From Paracoccus thiocyanatus (lineage in GTDB: Bacteria > Pseudomonadota > Alphaproteobacteria > Rhodobacterales > Rhodobacteraceae): a DNA stretch of 64,000 nucleotides. The position numbers and the translations under genes are program-made. Below, one piece after another: positions 51,998-62,745 of this stretch. The notes under the pieces are model-generated. The model worked only from the letters and a program-made list of their open reading frames with translations, did not search any database and was not told the DNA's origin. The number at the start of each line of letters is the position of its first letter. Position 1 is the stretch's first letter. The DNA is taken from positions 238,047 to 302,046 of the forward strand of contig NZ_FTMK01000001.1 in the NCBI RefSeq assembly GCF_900156255.1, given 5' to 3'.

Positions 51998-53164
51998 TCA
52001 GCGGAAAAGCACCAGAGATCCGGGGGACCAACTCACATTCGCGCGGGTGCCCACGTCCTGCACCTCGCGGCCAAAGACGTTGCGCATGGCGATGCGCACC
52101 GGGCGCGCCTGGCCGTCGAACCCGGCGGAACCGTCCAGCCGCACGTCGTAATAGGTCATGTCGCCGTAATAGACGACCTCGTCGATCACGCCTCCGGCCA
52201 CCCGATTGGCGGTTTGCGCCCCCGTCGCCAGCAGCGACACCGCCTCGGGGCGGAAACCGACCGAAGGGCCGGCGTCGCCGGGATCGGCGCGGCTGACATT
52301 GGCCATGGGTATATCGACGCGGCCCAGGCCCGGCGCCTCGATCTGCACGGCCTCGCCCGTCTCGCCCAGGACGCGGGCCGGCAGGAAGTTCATCACGCCG
52401 ATGAAATTCGCCACCCGGCGGCTGGTCGGACGGGCATAAAGCGCCTCGGGCCCATCCATCTGCGCGATCTGGCCCTCGAACATGACGGCGATGCGGTCGG
52501 ACATGACCAGCGCCTCCTCCTGGTCATGCGTGACCAGGACGAAGGTGATGCCGACCTGGCGTTGCAGCTTGATGAGCTCGACCTGCATCTGCTCGCGCAT
52601 CTTGCGGTCCAGCGCCGAAAGCGGCTCGTCCAGCAACAGCACCTTGGGCTTCAGGATCAGCGCACGGGCCAGGGCCACCCGCTGCCGCTGCCCGCCCGAC
52701 AGCGCATGGCTGGCGCGGCTGCCATAGCCTTTCAGCCCCACCATCTCCAGCGCCTGTTCCACCGCCGCGGCCTTTTCGGCGCGCGAACGCGGGTCGCGGC
52801 GCAGGCCGAAGCCCACGTTCTCGGCCACGGTCAGGTGCGGGAAGATGGCATAGGACTGGAACACCATGTTGGTCGGTCGCCGGTTGGCCGGCACCTCCTG
52901 CATGTCCTGCCCGTCGATCAGCACCACGCCCGAGGAAATATCCTCGAAACCCGCGATGGTGCGCAGAAGCGTGGTCTTGCCGCAACCCGAGGGGCCCAGC
53001 AGCGAAAAGAACTCGCCCGAGCGGATGGTCAGGTCGATGCCGCGCAGCGCGTGATAGTCGCCGTAATGCTTCTGCACCTGCCGGATCTCGATCATCGGGC
53101 GCGCGCCGGCCATGGCGGCGCGATGGGCGGCGGTGGTCTTGGGGCCCGGGTTTTGGGTCGTCAC
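51998..53164 (-). CDS. ABC transporter ATP-binding protein, spermidine/putrescine type (PotA-like)
   Basis: A 388-residue PotA-type ATPase. Walker A is GPSGCGKTT, the signature LSGGQRQRVALARAL, Walker B VLLLDEPLSALD, the H-loop VTHDQEEAL, and a C-terminal TOBE domain follows, as in spermidine/putrescine and Fe3+ importers. The GTG start at 53164 overlaps the permease gene stop by 4 bases (GTGA); an internal ATG before IEIRQVQKHYG is an alternative. It drives the two permeases encoded upstream. No binding-protein gene is visible in this cluster. Confidence 0.92.
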   Translation of the reverse strand: MTTQNPGPKTTAAHRAAMAGARPMIEIRQVQKHYGDYHALRGIDLTIRSGEFFSLLGPSGCGKTTLLRTIAGFEDISSGVVLIDGQDMQEVPANRRPTNMVFQSYAIFPHLTVAENVGFGLRRDPRSRAEKAAAVEQALEMVGLKGYGSRASHALSGGQRQRVALARALILKPKVLLLDEPLSALDRKMREQMQVELIKLQRQVGITFVLVTHDQEEALVMSDRIAVMFEGQIAQMDGPEALYARPTSRRVANFIGVMNFLPARVLGETGEAVQIEAPGLGRVDIPMANVSRADPGDAGPSVGFRPEAVSLLATGAQTANRVAGGVIDEVVYYGDMTYYDVRLDGSAGFDGQARPVRIAMRNVFGREVQDVGTRANVSWSPGSLVLFR

Positions 53165-53967
53165 AGGAAGCCTCCGGTATCCTTGGCGCCGGTCTTGGCG
53201 ATGCCGCGGCGGCGGAAATATTCGGCGATGGTCAAAAGCAGGATCGACATCAGCACCAGCACCGTCCCCAGCGCCATGATCATCGGGATCTGCTTGGGAA
53301 AACGCAGCTGGCTGAAGATATAGGTGGGCAGCGTCGGTTCGTTCCCGGCCAGGAAGAAGGCGATGATGAATTCGTCCAGGCTGATGGTAAAGCTCATCAA
53401 CAGCGACGAGATGATCCCCGGCATGACCAGCGGCAGGATCACCAGGCGAAAGGCGCTGATCCGCGTCTCGCCCAGGTCATAGGCCGCCTCTTCCAGCGAA
53501 CGGTCCAGCGAGTTGAAGGCGGTGGACAGGATCACCGTGGCATAGGGCATGCAGATCAGCGTATGGCCCAGGATCACCGTCAGGATGCTAAGCTGCACCC
53601 CCAGCGACAACAGCACCACCAGAAGCGAGATCGAGACGATGATCTCGGGCAGCACCAGCGGCAGCATGATCAGCCCCATGATCGGCCCCTTGCCCGGAAA
53701 GGCGAAGCGGGTCGAGGCGCGGGCGGCAAACACCCCCAGGCAGGTCGCCAGGATCGAGGAACTGACCGCGATAAGCAGCGAATTGGTCAGCGCCCGGCGC
53801 AGCGAGGCATTGCCCCACATCTGCGCGAACCATTCCGTGGTCACGCCTTTCAGCGGAAAGGCGATGATCGTGCCCGAGTTGAAGGCAAAGATCGGCAAAA
53901 GCAGGATCGGCGCGTAAAGGAACAGCAGATAGACCAGCGCATAGGCGCGCAAGCCGCCGCCCTTCAT
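53161..53967 (-). CDS. ABC transporter permease, PotC-like
   Basis: A 268-residue membrane permease with about six helices: LVYLLFLYAPILLLPIFAFN at the start, the LEEAAYDLGETRISAFRLVILPLVMPGI loop (the EAA motif that contacts the ATPase), and a C-terminal AEYFRRRGIAKTG. It fits the PotC class of polyamine-type importers. The ATG overlaps the stop of the PotB-like gene by 4 bases, and its own stop overlaps the ATPase start. Confidence 0.92.
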   Translation of the reverse strand: MKGGGLRAYALVYLLFLYAPILLLPIFAFNSGTIIAFPLKGVTTEWFAQMWGNASLRRALTNSLLIAVSSSILATCLGVFAARASTRFAFPGKGPIMGLIMLPLVLPEIIVSISLLVVLLSLGVQLSILTVILGHTLICMPYATVILSTAFNSLDRSLEEAAYDLGETRISAFRLVILPLVMPGIISSLLMSFTISLDEFIIAFFLAGNEPTLPTYIFSQLRFPKQIPMIMALGTVLVLMSILLLTIAEYFRRRGIAKTGAKDTGGFL

Positions 53968-54833
53968 TGCCGCACTCCCAGGAAACGCCGGTTCAGCGCG
54001 ACAAAGGCCAGGCTGATGACCGCGACGATCAGCATGGCCGTCACCGCCAGCGCCGAGCCCATCGGCCGGTTGTCCAGATCCAGCATCTGCGCCTGGATCA
54101 TGTTGGCGATCATCGGGATCTTGCCGCCGCCGATCAGCGCCGGCGTCACATAGTCGCCGATGGTGGGGATAAAGACGATCAGCGCCGCCGCCACCACACC
54201 CGGCATGGCCAAGGGCAGGGTGACGCGCCAAAAGGTGACCGCCCGGCTTTCGCCCAGGTCGCGCCCAGCCTCCAGAAGCGAGCGGTCGATCTTTTCCAGC
54301 GCGATGAAGATCGGCAGGATGGCAAAGGGCGCATAGGCATGGGCCAGCGTGATCACCATGGCGTTGACGTTGTAAAGGATGAAGGTCAGCGGCTGCTCGA
54401 TCAGCCCCAGCGTCTTCAGCCCGGAATTGATGACACCGTTATAGCCCAGGATCACCTTCCACAGGAAAACCCGGATCAGGTAGCTGGTCCAGAACGGGAT
54501 GGTGATCAGGAACAGCCACATGGCCTTTTTCTGCGGCGAGACGGCAAAGGACAGGAAATAGGCCACCGGAAAGGCCAGCACCACGGTGGCCAGCGTCACC
54601 AGCGCCGCCACCCCAAGCGAGCGCAGCATGATCTTGTGAAAGATCGGGTCGGACCAGACGGTGCGGTAATTCTCCAGCGTGAATTCGCGGACCACCGTCA
54701 GATAGCCGTCCTTGAAAAAGGAATAGGCCAGGATGGTCAGCAGGGGCGCCGCCAGCACCAGCACGGCATAGCCCAGGGGCGGCGCCACCAGGGCCAACCC
54801 CTGTGCCGTCTGAGATCGGTTTCCTGACGCCAT
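53964..54833 (-). CDS. ABC transporter permease, PotB-like
   Basis: A 289-residue permease with six helices. Family traits: SQTAQGLALVAPPLGYAVLVLAAPLLTILAYSF, the FWTSYLIRVFLWKVILG segment and the EAA loop LLEAGRDLGESRAVTFWRVTLPLAMPGV. It forms the membrane channel with the PotC-like protein. It is the first gene of the three-gene transport unit on the minus strand. Extensions beyond 54833 overlap the YjbQ gene and are shadows. Confidence 0.92.
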   Translation of the reverse strand: MASGNRSQTAQGLALVAPPLGYAVLVLAAPLLTILAYSFFKDGYLTVVREFTLENYRTVWSDPIFHKIMLRSLGVAALVTLATVVLAFPVAYFLSFAVSPQKKAMWLFLITIPFWTSYLIRVFLWKVILGYNGVINSGLKTLGLIEQPLTFILYNVNAMVITLAHAYAPFAILPIFIALEKIDRSLLEAGRDLGESRAVTFWRVTLPLAMPGVVAAALIVFIPTIGDYVTPALIGGGKIPMIANMIQAQMLDLDNRPMGSALAVTAMLIVAVISLAFVALNRRFLGVRQ

Positions 54834-54925
54834 GCCCCGCCCTGTGAATCCCTGTCGCTTGATCTGGCAGGTTTCCATATCCGCGCCGCAAGGAAAAGGG
54901 CTTTCCTGCCGCCGGCTTGCCGCTT

Positions 54926-55366
54926 TCACCCCGGCTGGAAATGCGCCCCCACCTCGCGTTGATGCGGATGGGCCCGGTGTTCGACCAGGTAGATGCCCTG
55001 CCAGGTGCCCAGCCCCATCCGCCCGCCTGCCACGGGAATATTCAGGCAGACCGGCAGGATCGCGGCCTTCAGATGCGCGGGCATGTCGTCCGGCCCCTCG
55101 GCGCGATGCGTCAGGTAGCGCATCGACGGATGGTCGGCCGGCGGCGCGATCCGGTCCAGCCAGGCCAGCAAGTCGCGCTGCACGTCCGGGTCGGCGTTCT
55201 CCTGCACCAGAAGCGAGCACGAGGTATGGCGCACGAACAGCGTCACTACCCCCTCGCTTGCGCCGATGCCGCGCAGCCAGGCCGCCACCTCGGCGGTGAA
55301 ATCATGGCAGGCCGGCCCGCGGGTCTGGATGGCAAAGCTGGTCCTCAAAGCGTCACTTCCCGCCAT
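54926..55366 (-). CDS. YjbQ family protein (secondary thiamine-phosphate synthase-like)
   Basis: A 146-residue YjbQ/UPF0047 protein: FTAEVAAWLRGIGASEGVVTLFVRHTSCSLLVQENADPDV, then MRYLTHRAEGPDDMPAHLKAAILP and GTWQGIYLVEHR. The conserved His/Cys/Asp cluster of the family is present. Some members show thiamine-phosphate synthase activity, but the main role is unclear. The ATG at 55366 is directly preceded by the GAGTATTTG-like repeat and has no Shine-Dalgarno sequence. Confidence 0.88.
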   Translation of the reverse strand: MAGSDALRTSFAIQTRGPACHDFTAEVAAWLRGIGASEGVVTLFVRHTSCSLLVQENADPDVQRDLLAWLDRIAPPADHPSMRYLTHRAEGPDDMPAHLKAAILPVCLNIPVAGGRMGLGTWQGIYLVEHRAHPHQREVGAHFQPG

Positions 55367-55369
55367 GTG

Positions 55370-55391
55370 TTTCGCCGTTTCACAAATACCC
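55370..55391 (-). repeat. Degenerate GAGTATTTG repeat, copy 4
   Basis: On the minus strand it reads GGGTATTTGTGAAACGGCGAAA, differing from the 14635 unit at about four positions. It ends three bases before the YjbQ start codon, so it may form the YjbQ leader. Confidence 0.45.
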
Positions 55392-55397
55392 AATGCG

Positions 55398-56870
55398 CTA
55401 CTCCGCCGCCTCGCCGGGCGCTTCCAGCGACTCGACCCCGTCATGGTCCAGCGCGATCCGCTTTTGCGTGCGCGCGCCCAGGTCGCGCAGCATCTCGGCC
55501 TGGCGGATGACGTTGCCGGGGCCGCGGGTCAGCCGGTCCATCGCCGTGGCGTGGCTTTTCTGCGCCCGCTCCAGCGCGCTGCCCACATCCTCGACCGCCG
55601 AGACGAAGCCGTGCAGCTTGTCGTAAAGCTGGCCGGCGCGGGCGGCGATCTGCATGGCATTCGATTCGCGCCGCTCGACCGTCCAGATATGGTCGACGGT
55701 GCGCAGGGTCAGCATCAAGGTGGTGGGCGTGGCCAGCCCGACGCGGTTTTCCAGGGCAAAGCGCGCCAGGTCGGGATCGACGCGCAGCGCCTCGGAAAAA
55801 GCGCCCTCGACGGGGATGAACATCAGCACGTAATCCACCGAGCCGCCGTTTTCGCCCTGGGCGTCCAGCGCCTGATAGCCCTTGGCGGCAAGCCCCGCCA
55901 CATGGGCGCGGACCGCGGCGACATGGCGGCGCAGCGCGGCGTCGCGGCTGGGCAGGTCCTGGGCATTCACCGCCTCTTCATAGGCGTTCAGAGAGACCTT
56001 GCTGTCGATCACCAACAGCTTTTTCTGCGGCATCTTCACGATCACGTCCGGGCGCCACAGCTTGCCGTCGCCGTCGCGATGGCTTGACTGCGTGTCGTAA
56101 TGCGTGCCGGCGATCAGGCCGGAATCCTCAAGGATGCGCTCCAGGATCATCTCGCCCCAGGCGCCGCGCTTCTGGCTGTCGCCTTTCAGCGCGCGGGTCA
56201 GCGCCACCGCCTCGCGCGAGATGTCTTCGGAGCGCTTGTGCAGGTATTCGATCTGCTCGCGCAGCCTGGCGCGTTCCTCGTCGGTGGCCTTGTTGCGGGC
56301 CTGAAGCTCGGTCTGGAAGCGGTTGACCTGTTCGCGAAACGGGGTCAGCAGCGCCGAAAGCTGCTCTCCATGCGCTTTTTGCATCTCGCTGCCTTGCGAT
56401 TTCAGCGTCTCATGGGCCAGCAGGCGGAACTGGCCGGACATTTCTTCGCGCAGTTCGCGCAGGGTAGCGATATCGCGCTCGGCCGCCTGGCGGTCCTTCT
56501 GCGCCGCCAGCCGGGTTTCTGCCAGGTCGCGTTCCAGCCGCGAGACCGACTGGCGTTCGCGATGCAGCGCATCGGTCAGCCCGTCGCGTTCCTCGCCCAG
56601 TTCCTGCAAGCGCTGGGACAGCGATTCCGCCCGCGTCTCCACGCGGCTGGCGACCAGAAGCTGATCGCGCAGCCCGGCCGATTCGGCATCCAGCCGCGCC
56701 TGCAACGCCGTTTCGCGGCCCTGGGCCAGCGTGGCGGCCGCCTGGGCCGAACGCCGGGTTCGCCACAGCGCAACAAGGCACAGCGCCAATCCCGCCAGCG
56801 CCAGGATCAGCAGCAGGCGAAGATTGCCCGCATCCGCAAGCCATGGCAGCATATTTCCCGCTTCATTCAT
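55398..56870 (-). CDS. rmuC: DNA recombination protein RmuC
   Basis: A 490-residue RmuC. It has a membrane anchor (LRLLLILALAGLALCLVALW), a long coiled coil with many Arg/Glu/Gln heptads, and the nuclease-like RmuC domain: KRGAWGEMILERILEDSGLIAGTHYDTQ, PDVIVKMPQKKLLVIDSKVSLNAYE and DYVLMFIPVEGAFSEAL, consistent with a PD-(D/E)XK fold. It limits inversions at short repeats in E. coli. The 3' end lies close to the repeat copy at 55370. Confidence 0.93.
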   Translation of the reverse strand: MNEAGNMLPWLADAGNLRLLLILALAGLALCLVALWRTRRSAQAAATLAQGRETALQARLDAESAGLRDQLLVASRVETRAESLSQRLQELGEERDGLTDALHRERQSVSRLERDLAETRLAAQKDRQAAERDIATLRELREEMSGQFRLLAHETLKSQGSEMQKAHGEQLSALLTPFREQVNRFQTELQARNKATDEERARLREQIEYLHKRSEDISREAVALTRALKGDSQKRGAWGEMILERILEDSGLIAGTHYDTQSSHRDGDGKLWRPDVIVKMPQKKLLVIDSKVSLNAYEEAVNAQDLPSRDAALRRHVAAVRAHVAGLAAKGYQALDAQGENGGSVDYVLMFIPVEGAFSEALRVDPDLARFALENRVGLATPTTLMLTLRTVDHIWTVERRESNAMQIAARAGQLYDKLHGFVSAVEDVGSALERAQKSHATAMDRLTRGPGNVIRQAEMLRDLGARTQKRIALDHDGVESLEAPGEAAE

Positions 56871-57018
56871 GCGTCCCGGCGCCCTTGTCCCGATCGCGGT
56901 CCCGCGCCGCTTGCCGGCAACTGTTCACCTTTTCCCCCAAAATTGCAAGCGCGCCCCCCTTTCCCCGGCTCGCGCCGCTGCCTAGCTTGCGCGGGACAAC
57001 CGCAAAAGGAGATCAGGC

Positions 57019-57567
57019 ATGGTCAAGACAGTCGCCGTCATGGTGGGATCGCTGCGCAAGGATTCGCTGAACCTCAAGCTGATGAAGGCATTGCAGAAGC
57101 TTGGCGAAGGCCGGCTGGAGTTCCACCTGCTGCATATCGGCGATCTGCCGCATTACAACGAAGAGCTTTGGGCCGATGCGCCGGAATCGGTGCTGCGGCT
57201 CAAGGATCGGATCGAACATTCCGACGCGGTGCTGGCGATCACGCCGGAATTCAACCGCAGCTATCCGGGCGTCATCAAGAACGCCATCGACTGGGCCACC
57301 CGCCCCTATGGCCAGAACTCCTGGAAGGGCAAGCCGGCGGCCGTCACCGGCACCTCGCCCGGCGTGATCGGCGCGGCCATGGCGCAGGCGCGGCTGAAAA
57401 ACGACCTGGTCCATGTCGGCACGGTGATGATGAGCATGCCCGAAGCCTATATCCAGTGGAACGCCGAGGCCTATGCCGCCGATGGCAGCGTCACCGACGA
57501 AAAGACCGCGAAATTCCTGCAATCCTATGTCGATGCCTTCGCGGACTGGATCGAAAAGCACGGCTGA
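57019..57567 (+). CDS. NADPH-dependent FMN reductase
   Basis: A 182-residue flavodoxin-like reductase of the ChrR/YieF/SsuE-type FMN_red family. Flavin-binding motifs: VMVGSLRKDSLNLKLMKAL (phosphate loop), AILAITPEFNRSYPGVIKNAIDW-like segment (here VLAITPEFNRSYPG) and PAAVTGTSPGVIG. Members reduce quinones, chromate or azo compounds, so the substrate is open. An AAAAGGAGA site precedes the ATG and a strong terminator follows. Confidence 0.92.
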   Translation: MVKTVAVMVGSLRKDSLNLKLMKALQKLGEGRLEFHLLHIGDLPHYNEELWADAPESVLRLKDRIEHSDAVLAITPEFNRSYPGVIKNAIDWATRPYGQNSWKGKPAAVTGTSPGVIGAAMAQARLKNDLVHVGTVMMSMPEAYIQWNAEAYAADGSVTDEKTAKFLQSYVDAFADWIEKHG

Positions 57568-57580
57568 AGCCGGAATGACG

Positions 57581-57609
57581 AAGGCCGCGCCCTGGGGCGC
57601 GGCCTTTTT
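57581..57609 (+). terminator. Strong terminator after the FMN reductase gene
   Basis: GGCCGCGCC (57583-57591) pairs with GGCGCGGCC (57596-57604) with a CTGG loop and flanking AA/TT, followed by TTTTTC. It sits between the convergent FMN reductase and rpoD genes and could work both ways. Confidence 0.9.
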
Positions 57610-57624
57610 CGCTGGTCGGGGCGC

Positions 57625-59610
<1,986 letters not shown>

Positions 59611-59630
59611 GCTGGCTCCCTTGAAGCGGT

Positions 59631-59728
59631 GATTCGCGAATCGGCGAATCGGGATCGGCTATCGGCCGGTTCTAACCGAATCGCGGGGCAGTTCAAAGCC
59701 CGCGGTCCGGCAGCGGCCAAGGTGATTC
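59631..59728. promoter_or_regulatory. Cluster of five GANTC sites upstream of rpoD
   Basis: GATTC or GAATC occurs at 59631, 59638, 59646, 59678 and 59724. The first two form the 12-base palindrome GATTCGCGAATC. GANTC is the target of the cell-cycle methyltransferase CcrM in alphaproteobacteria, where promoter sites influence GcrA-dependent transcription. At this GC content about one site per 330 bases would be expected. Confidence 0.5.
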
Positions 59729-59752
59729 GGCGCGGCGCGATGCGCGCGCCCT

Positions 59753-61675
59753 TCAGCGGCGCGGCTTGCGCCAGATCTCGTTCTTCAGCGCCGCCTCCAG
59801 GATGGCCCGGTATGCGTCGCTGTTCTCGCCCAGGTCCGACAGGTCGGCCAGCGAAGGATGGTCGGCCTGCTGGCGGGCACGGGCGGATTGCGCCATGCGC
59901 CAGGTCAGGCCCTCGTCGGCCAGCCCCTCGATCTCGGCCTCGGCGCGGGCTATTTCCTCGCGCCCGGCGCGGCGGGCCTCGATCCGGTCCAGGGCGTTGG
60001 CAAGGATTTCCGCGGCGGCGTCGCCGTCATGCGGGCGCAGGATCGCCGGGGCCGCCCTCACATGGGGGTCGGCCATGATGCTTTCAAGGGCGCGCTGCCC
60101 GGCCTGGGACTGCGTCCCCGACAGCAGGTCGTGGATCAGCGCCGCGCGGTCGGCGTCCCGCGGCTCCAGCCGCTCCAGCCGCGATTCGACCGGGGCGATC
60201 AGGCCGGGATGGGTGGCGCAGATGGCCAGGACCATGGCCTCGATCAGCGCCTCGGCCTCGTGCTCGCCGGCTTCGGGAGAGGACAGGCGCGAGGCCCGCG
60301 TCGGCGGCGCGGGCGCCACCGGCTGGAAGCGCGCGCCCCGCCCCTGCCAGCCCTCGCGCGCCGGGCGCGGCGACGCATTCTGGTTGCGGCGGGGACCGAA
60401 CATTTCCCATTTCAGGTTGCGCAGGACGCTTTGGTAATGGTCGCGCGTGTCCTTGTCGGGGATCCTGGCCACCGCCTGCGCCAGCGCCTTGTCCAGCGCC
60501 GCCCGCCGTTCGGGGCTGTCAAAGACCCGCCCCTCGGTCTCGCGCCGCCACAGCAGGTCGATCAGCGGCCGCGCCTCGTCCAGCAAAGCGGCCATGGCCC
60601 GCGGTCCCTGCGCGCGGATCAGATCGTCGGGGTCCAACCCCTGCGGCAGAAAGGCGAATCGCAGCGCCTGCCCCGGCCCGGTCATCGGCAGCGCCAGGTC
60701 GATCAGCCGCATCGCCGCCCGCAGCCCGGCCTGGTCGCCGTCCAGCGCAATCACCGGCTCGGGCGAGATGCGCCACATCAGCCGCAACTGGTCCTCGGTG
60801 ATGGCGGTGCCCAGCGGCGCCACCGCGCCCTCGAAACCCGCGCGCACCAGGGCGATCACGTCCATATAGCCCTCGGCCACCACCAGCGGCCTGCCCTTGG
60901 CCACCGCCGCCCGCGCCGGGCCGATATTGTAAAGGTTGCGGCCCTTGTCGAACAACGCCGTCTCGGGGCTGTTGAGGTATTTCGCCCGCGCATTCGGGTC
61001 CATCGCCCGGCCGCCGAATGCGATGCAGCGCCCGCGCCCGTCGCGAATCGGAAAGATGATGCGGCCGCGAAAACGGTCAAAGGGCGCGCCGCCGTCATCG
61101 GGCTTGGCCGCGAGCCCCGCCTCGACGATCAGCGCCTCGGCGATGCCCTTGGCGCGCAGGGCGTGGTAGAGGCCCTGGCGCTGGTCCGGGGCATAGCCGA
61201 TGCCAAAGCGTTCGCAGGCGGCCGTATCCAACCCGCGCCGGTCCAGATAGGCGCGGGCCGGTTCGGCCGCGCCCATGCCCAGTTGCATTCGGAACCAGCG
61301 CACCGCCTGTTCCATCACCTCGACCAGTTCCGTGCGGCGGTCGGCGCGCTGCACCTGGCGGGGGTCGCGCTCGGGCATCGGCAATCCGGCTTCGGCGGCC
61401 AGCAATTCGACGGCTTCGATGAAGCCCAGCCCCTCGGCCTCGCGCAGGAAGGTCAGCGCGTCGCCTTTGGCGTGACAGCCGAAGCAGTAATAGAACCCCT
61501 TCTGGTCATCGACATGGAACGAGGGGGTCTTTTCGCCGTGGAAGGGACAGGGCGCCCACCAGTCGCCCTTGGCCTGGTTCGAGCGGCGCTGGTCCCACAC
61601 CACCTTGCGCCCGATGACGCGCGACAAAGGCACGCGGGCGCGGATCTCGTCAAGGAATTGCGGAGGCAGGCTCAT
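59753..61675 (-). CDS. dnaG: DNA primase
   Basis: A 640-residue DnaG that makes RNA primers for replication. The N-terminal zinc-binding domain has C43, H46, C64 and C67 (CPFHGEKTPSF, YYCFGCHAKGD). The catalytic core has the EGYMDVIALVRAGF TOPRIM motif and DGDQAGLRAA. The C-terminal domain (DnaB-binding) is present. The ribosome site is weak. The TetR gene lies 39 bases upstream on the same strand. Confidence 0.97.
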   Translation of the reverse strand: MSLPPQFLDEIRARVPLSRVIGRKVVWDQRRSNQAKGDWWAPCPFHGEKTPSFHVDDQKGFYYCFGCHAKGDALTFLREAEGLGFIEAVELLAAEAGLPMPERDPRQVQRADRRTELVEVMEQAVRWFRMQLGMGAAEPARAYLDRRGLDTAACERFGIGYAPDQRQGLYHALRAKGIAEALIVEAGLAAKPDDGGAPFDRFRGRIIFPIRDGRGRCIAFGGRAMDPNARAKYLNSPETALFDKGRNLYNIGPARAAVAKGRPLVVAEGYMDVIALVRAGFEGAVAPLGTAITEDQLRLMWRISPEPVIALDGDQAGLRAAMRLIDLALPMTGPGQALRFAFLPQGLDPDDLIRAQGPRAMAALLDEARPLIDLLWRRETEGRVFDSPERRAALDKALAQAVARIPDKDTRDHYQSVLRNLKWEMFGPRRNQNASPRPAREGWQGRGARFQPVAPAPPTRASRLSSPEAGEHEAEALIEAMVLAICATHPGLIAPVESRLERLEPRDADRAALIHDLLSGTQSQAGQRALESIMADPHVRAAPAILRPHDGDAAAEILANALDRIEARRAGREEIARAEAEIEGLADEGLTWRMAQSARARQQADHPSLADLSDLGENSDAYRAILEAALKNEIWRKPRR

Positions 61676-61714
61676 GCCGTCTTATATCGGATCGCGGCCG
61701 CCGGTTGCAAAGGG

Positions 61715-62299
61715 TCATGCGCCGACCGCACCGCGCACCAGGTCCCAATAGACCGCCACGACCCGGTCCTGGTCCAGCCGCCCGCCTTCGCGATACCAGT
61801 TGGTGACGCCGGTCAGCATGGCGATCAGCGCCATGGTGGCCAGCCGCGTGTCGGGCACCGCCATCGTGCCCTCGGCCTCGCCGGCGATCAGGATCGCTTC
61901 CAGCGCATCCTCGTAGCGGCGGCGCAGGGCGGCGATCTGGGCGCGGTTTTCCGCCGTCAGGTTGCGCAGTTCCATATAGGACAGGAACACCGCCTCGGGT
62001 CGCTCCAGGCTGGTCTGGATGTGAAAGCCCAGGAACGCCCTTAGCCGGTCTAGCGCCGGGCGCGACGGATCGTCCTGCCAGGCGGCCAGCAAATCCTCCA
62101 TATGGCTGCGCAGCAGGTCGGCCAGCAGCGCCTGCTTGTCGGCGGTATAGCTGTAAAGCGTGCCGGCCTGCACGCCGACCTCGGCCGCGATCTGGCGCAT
62201 CGAGACGGCGGCAAAGCCGTGGCGCGCGAAAAGCCGGCGCGCGGCGTCGCGGATCAATGGTCCGGTGATCTCGGCCCTGGAGCCATGGGTTCGTGCCAT
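61715..62299 (-). CDS. TetR/AcrR family transcriptional regulator
   Basis: A 194-residue TetR regulator. The N-terminal HTH is complete: IRDAARRLFARHGFAAVSMRQIAAEVGVQAGTLYSYTADKQALLADLL. The C-terminal ligand domain has [23 protein letters not shown]. The start MARTHGSRAE lies just after AAGGCGGG. It may also control the divergent lipoprotein and lldD genes, but no operator could be identified with certainty in the 100 bases between. Confidence 0.88.
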   Translation of the reverse strand: MARTHGSRAEITGPLIRDAARRLFARHGFAAVSMRQIAAEVGVQAGTLYSYTADKQALLADLLRSHMEDLLAAWQDDPSRPALDRLRAFLGFHIQTSLERPEAVFLSYMELRNLTAENRAQIAALRRRYEDALEAILIAGEAEGTMAVPDTRLATMALIAMLTGVTNWYREGGRLDQDRVVAVYWDLVRGAVGA

Positions 62300-62399
62300 C
62301 CCGCCTTCTAGGCAGCGCGCCGCGGCAAGGAAAGAGCGCATCTTGCCCCCGCCCGGCCCGCGGGCCTATGGTCCGGCGCATGGATTTCGGGGAACGGGC

Positions 62400-62735
62400 A
62401 TGAGGCGGATCTGGGGCGCGCTGCTGCTGGCGGGATTGGCGGGATGCGGCGATATGGTGGGCGATTATCCTGCGCTGATGCCGACCGACCGGCTGCTGGC
62501 CGAACCCGCCCTGCCCGGCCATGCCGGCGACGCAGCCCGCGACCCCGCGGCGATGGGCAGCGCGCTGGATGCGCGCGGGCAGTCCCTGGCCGGCCGCGCC
62601 CGCAGCGCCCCCGCGGCAGCGGATGGCGAATTGCAGCGCCGCGCCCAGGCCCTGCGCGCCCGCGCCCGCGCGCTGTCGCAGCAATCCCCGGCCGAAGACT
62701 GCCCCGAGGGCAGCGCCGATTGCGCGCCGAATTAA
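62400..62735 (+). CDS. Small lipoprotein of unknown function
   Basis: A 111-residue protein with a lipoprotein signal (RRIWGALLLAGLAGC, lipobox LAGC), a short linker (PALMPTDRLLAEPALPGH) and an Ala/Arg-rich helical part (LQRRAQALRARARALSQQ) ending with two further cysteines (EDCPEGSADC). No family is recognised. It lies 10 bases before lldD and is probably co-transcribed with it. Confidence 0.75.
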   Translation: MRRIWGALLLAGLAGCGDMVGDYPALMPTDRLLAEPALPGHAGDAARDPAAMGSALDARGQSLAGRARSAPAAADGELQRRAQALRARARALSQQSPAEDCPEGSADCAPN

Positions 62736-62745
62736 GGAGAACCCC

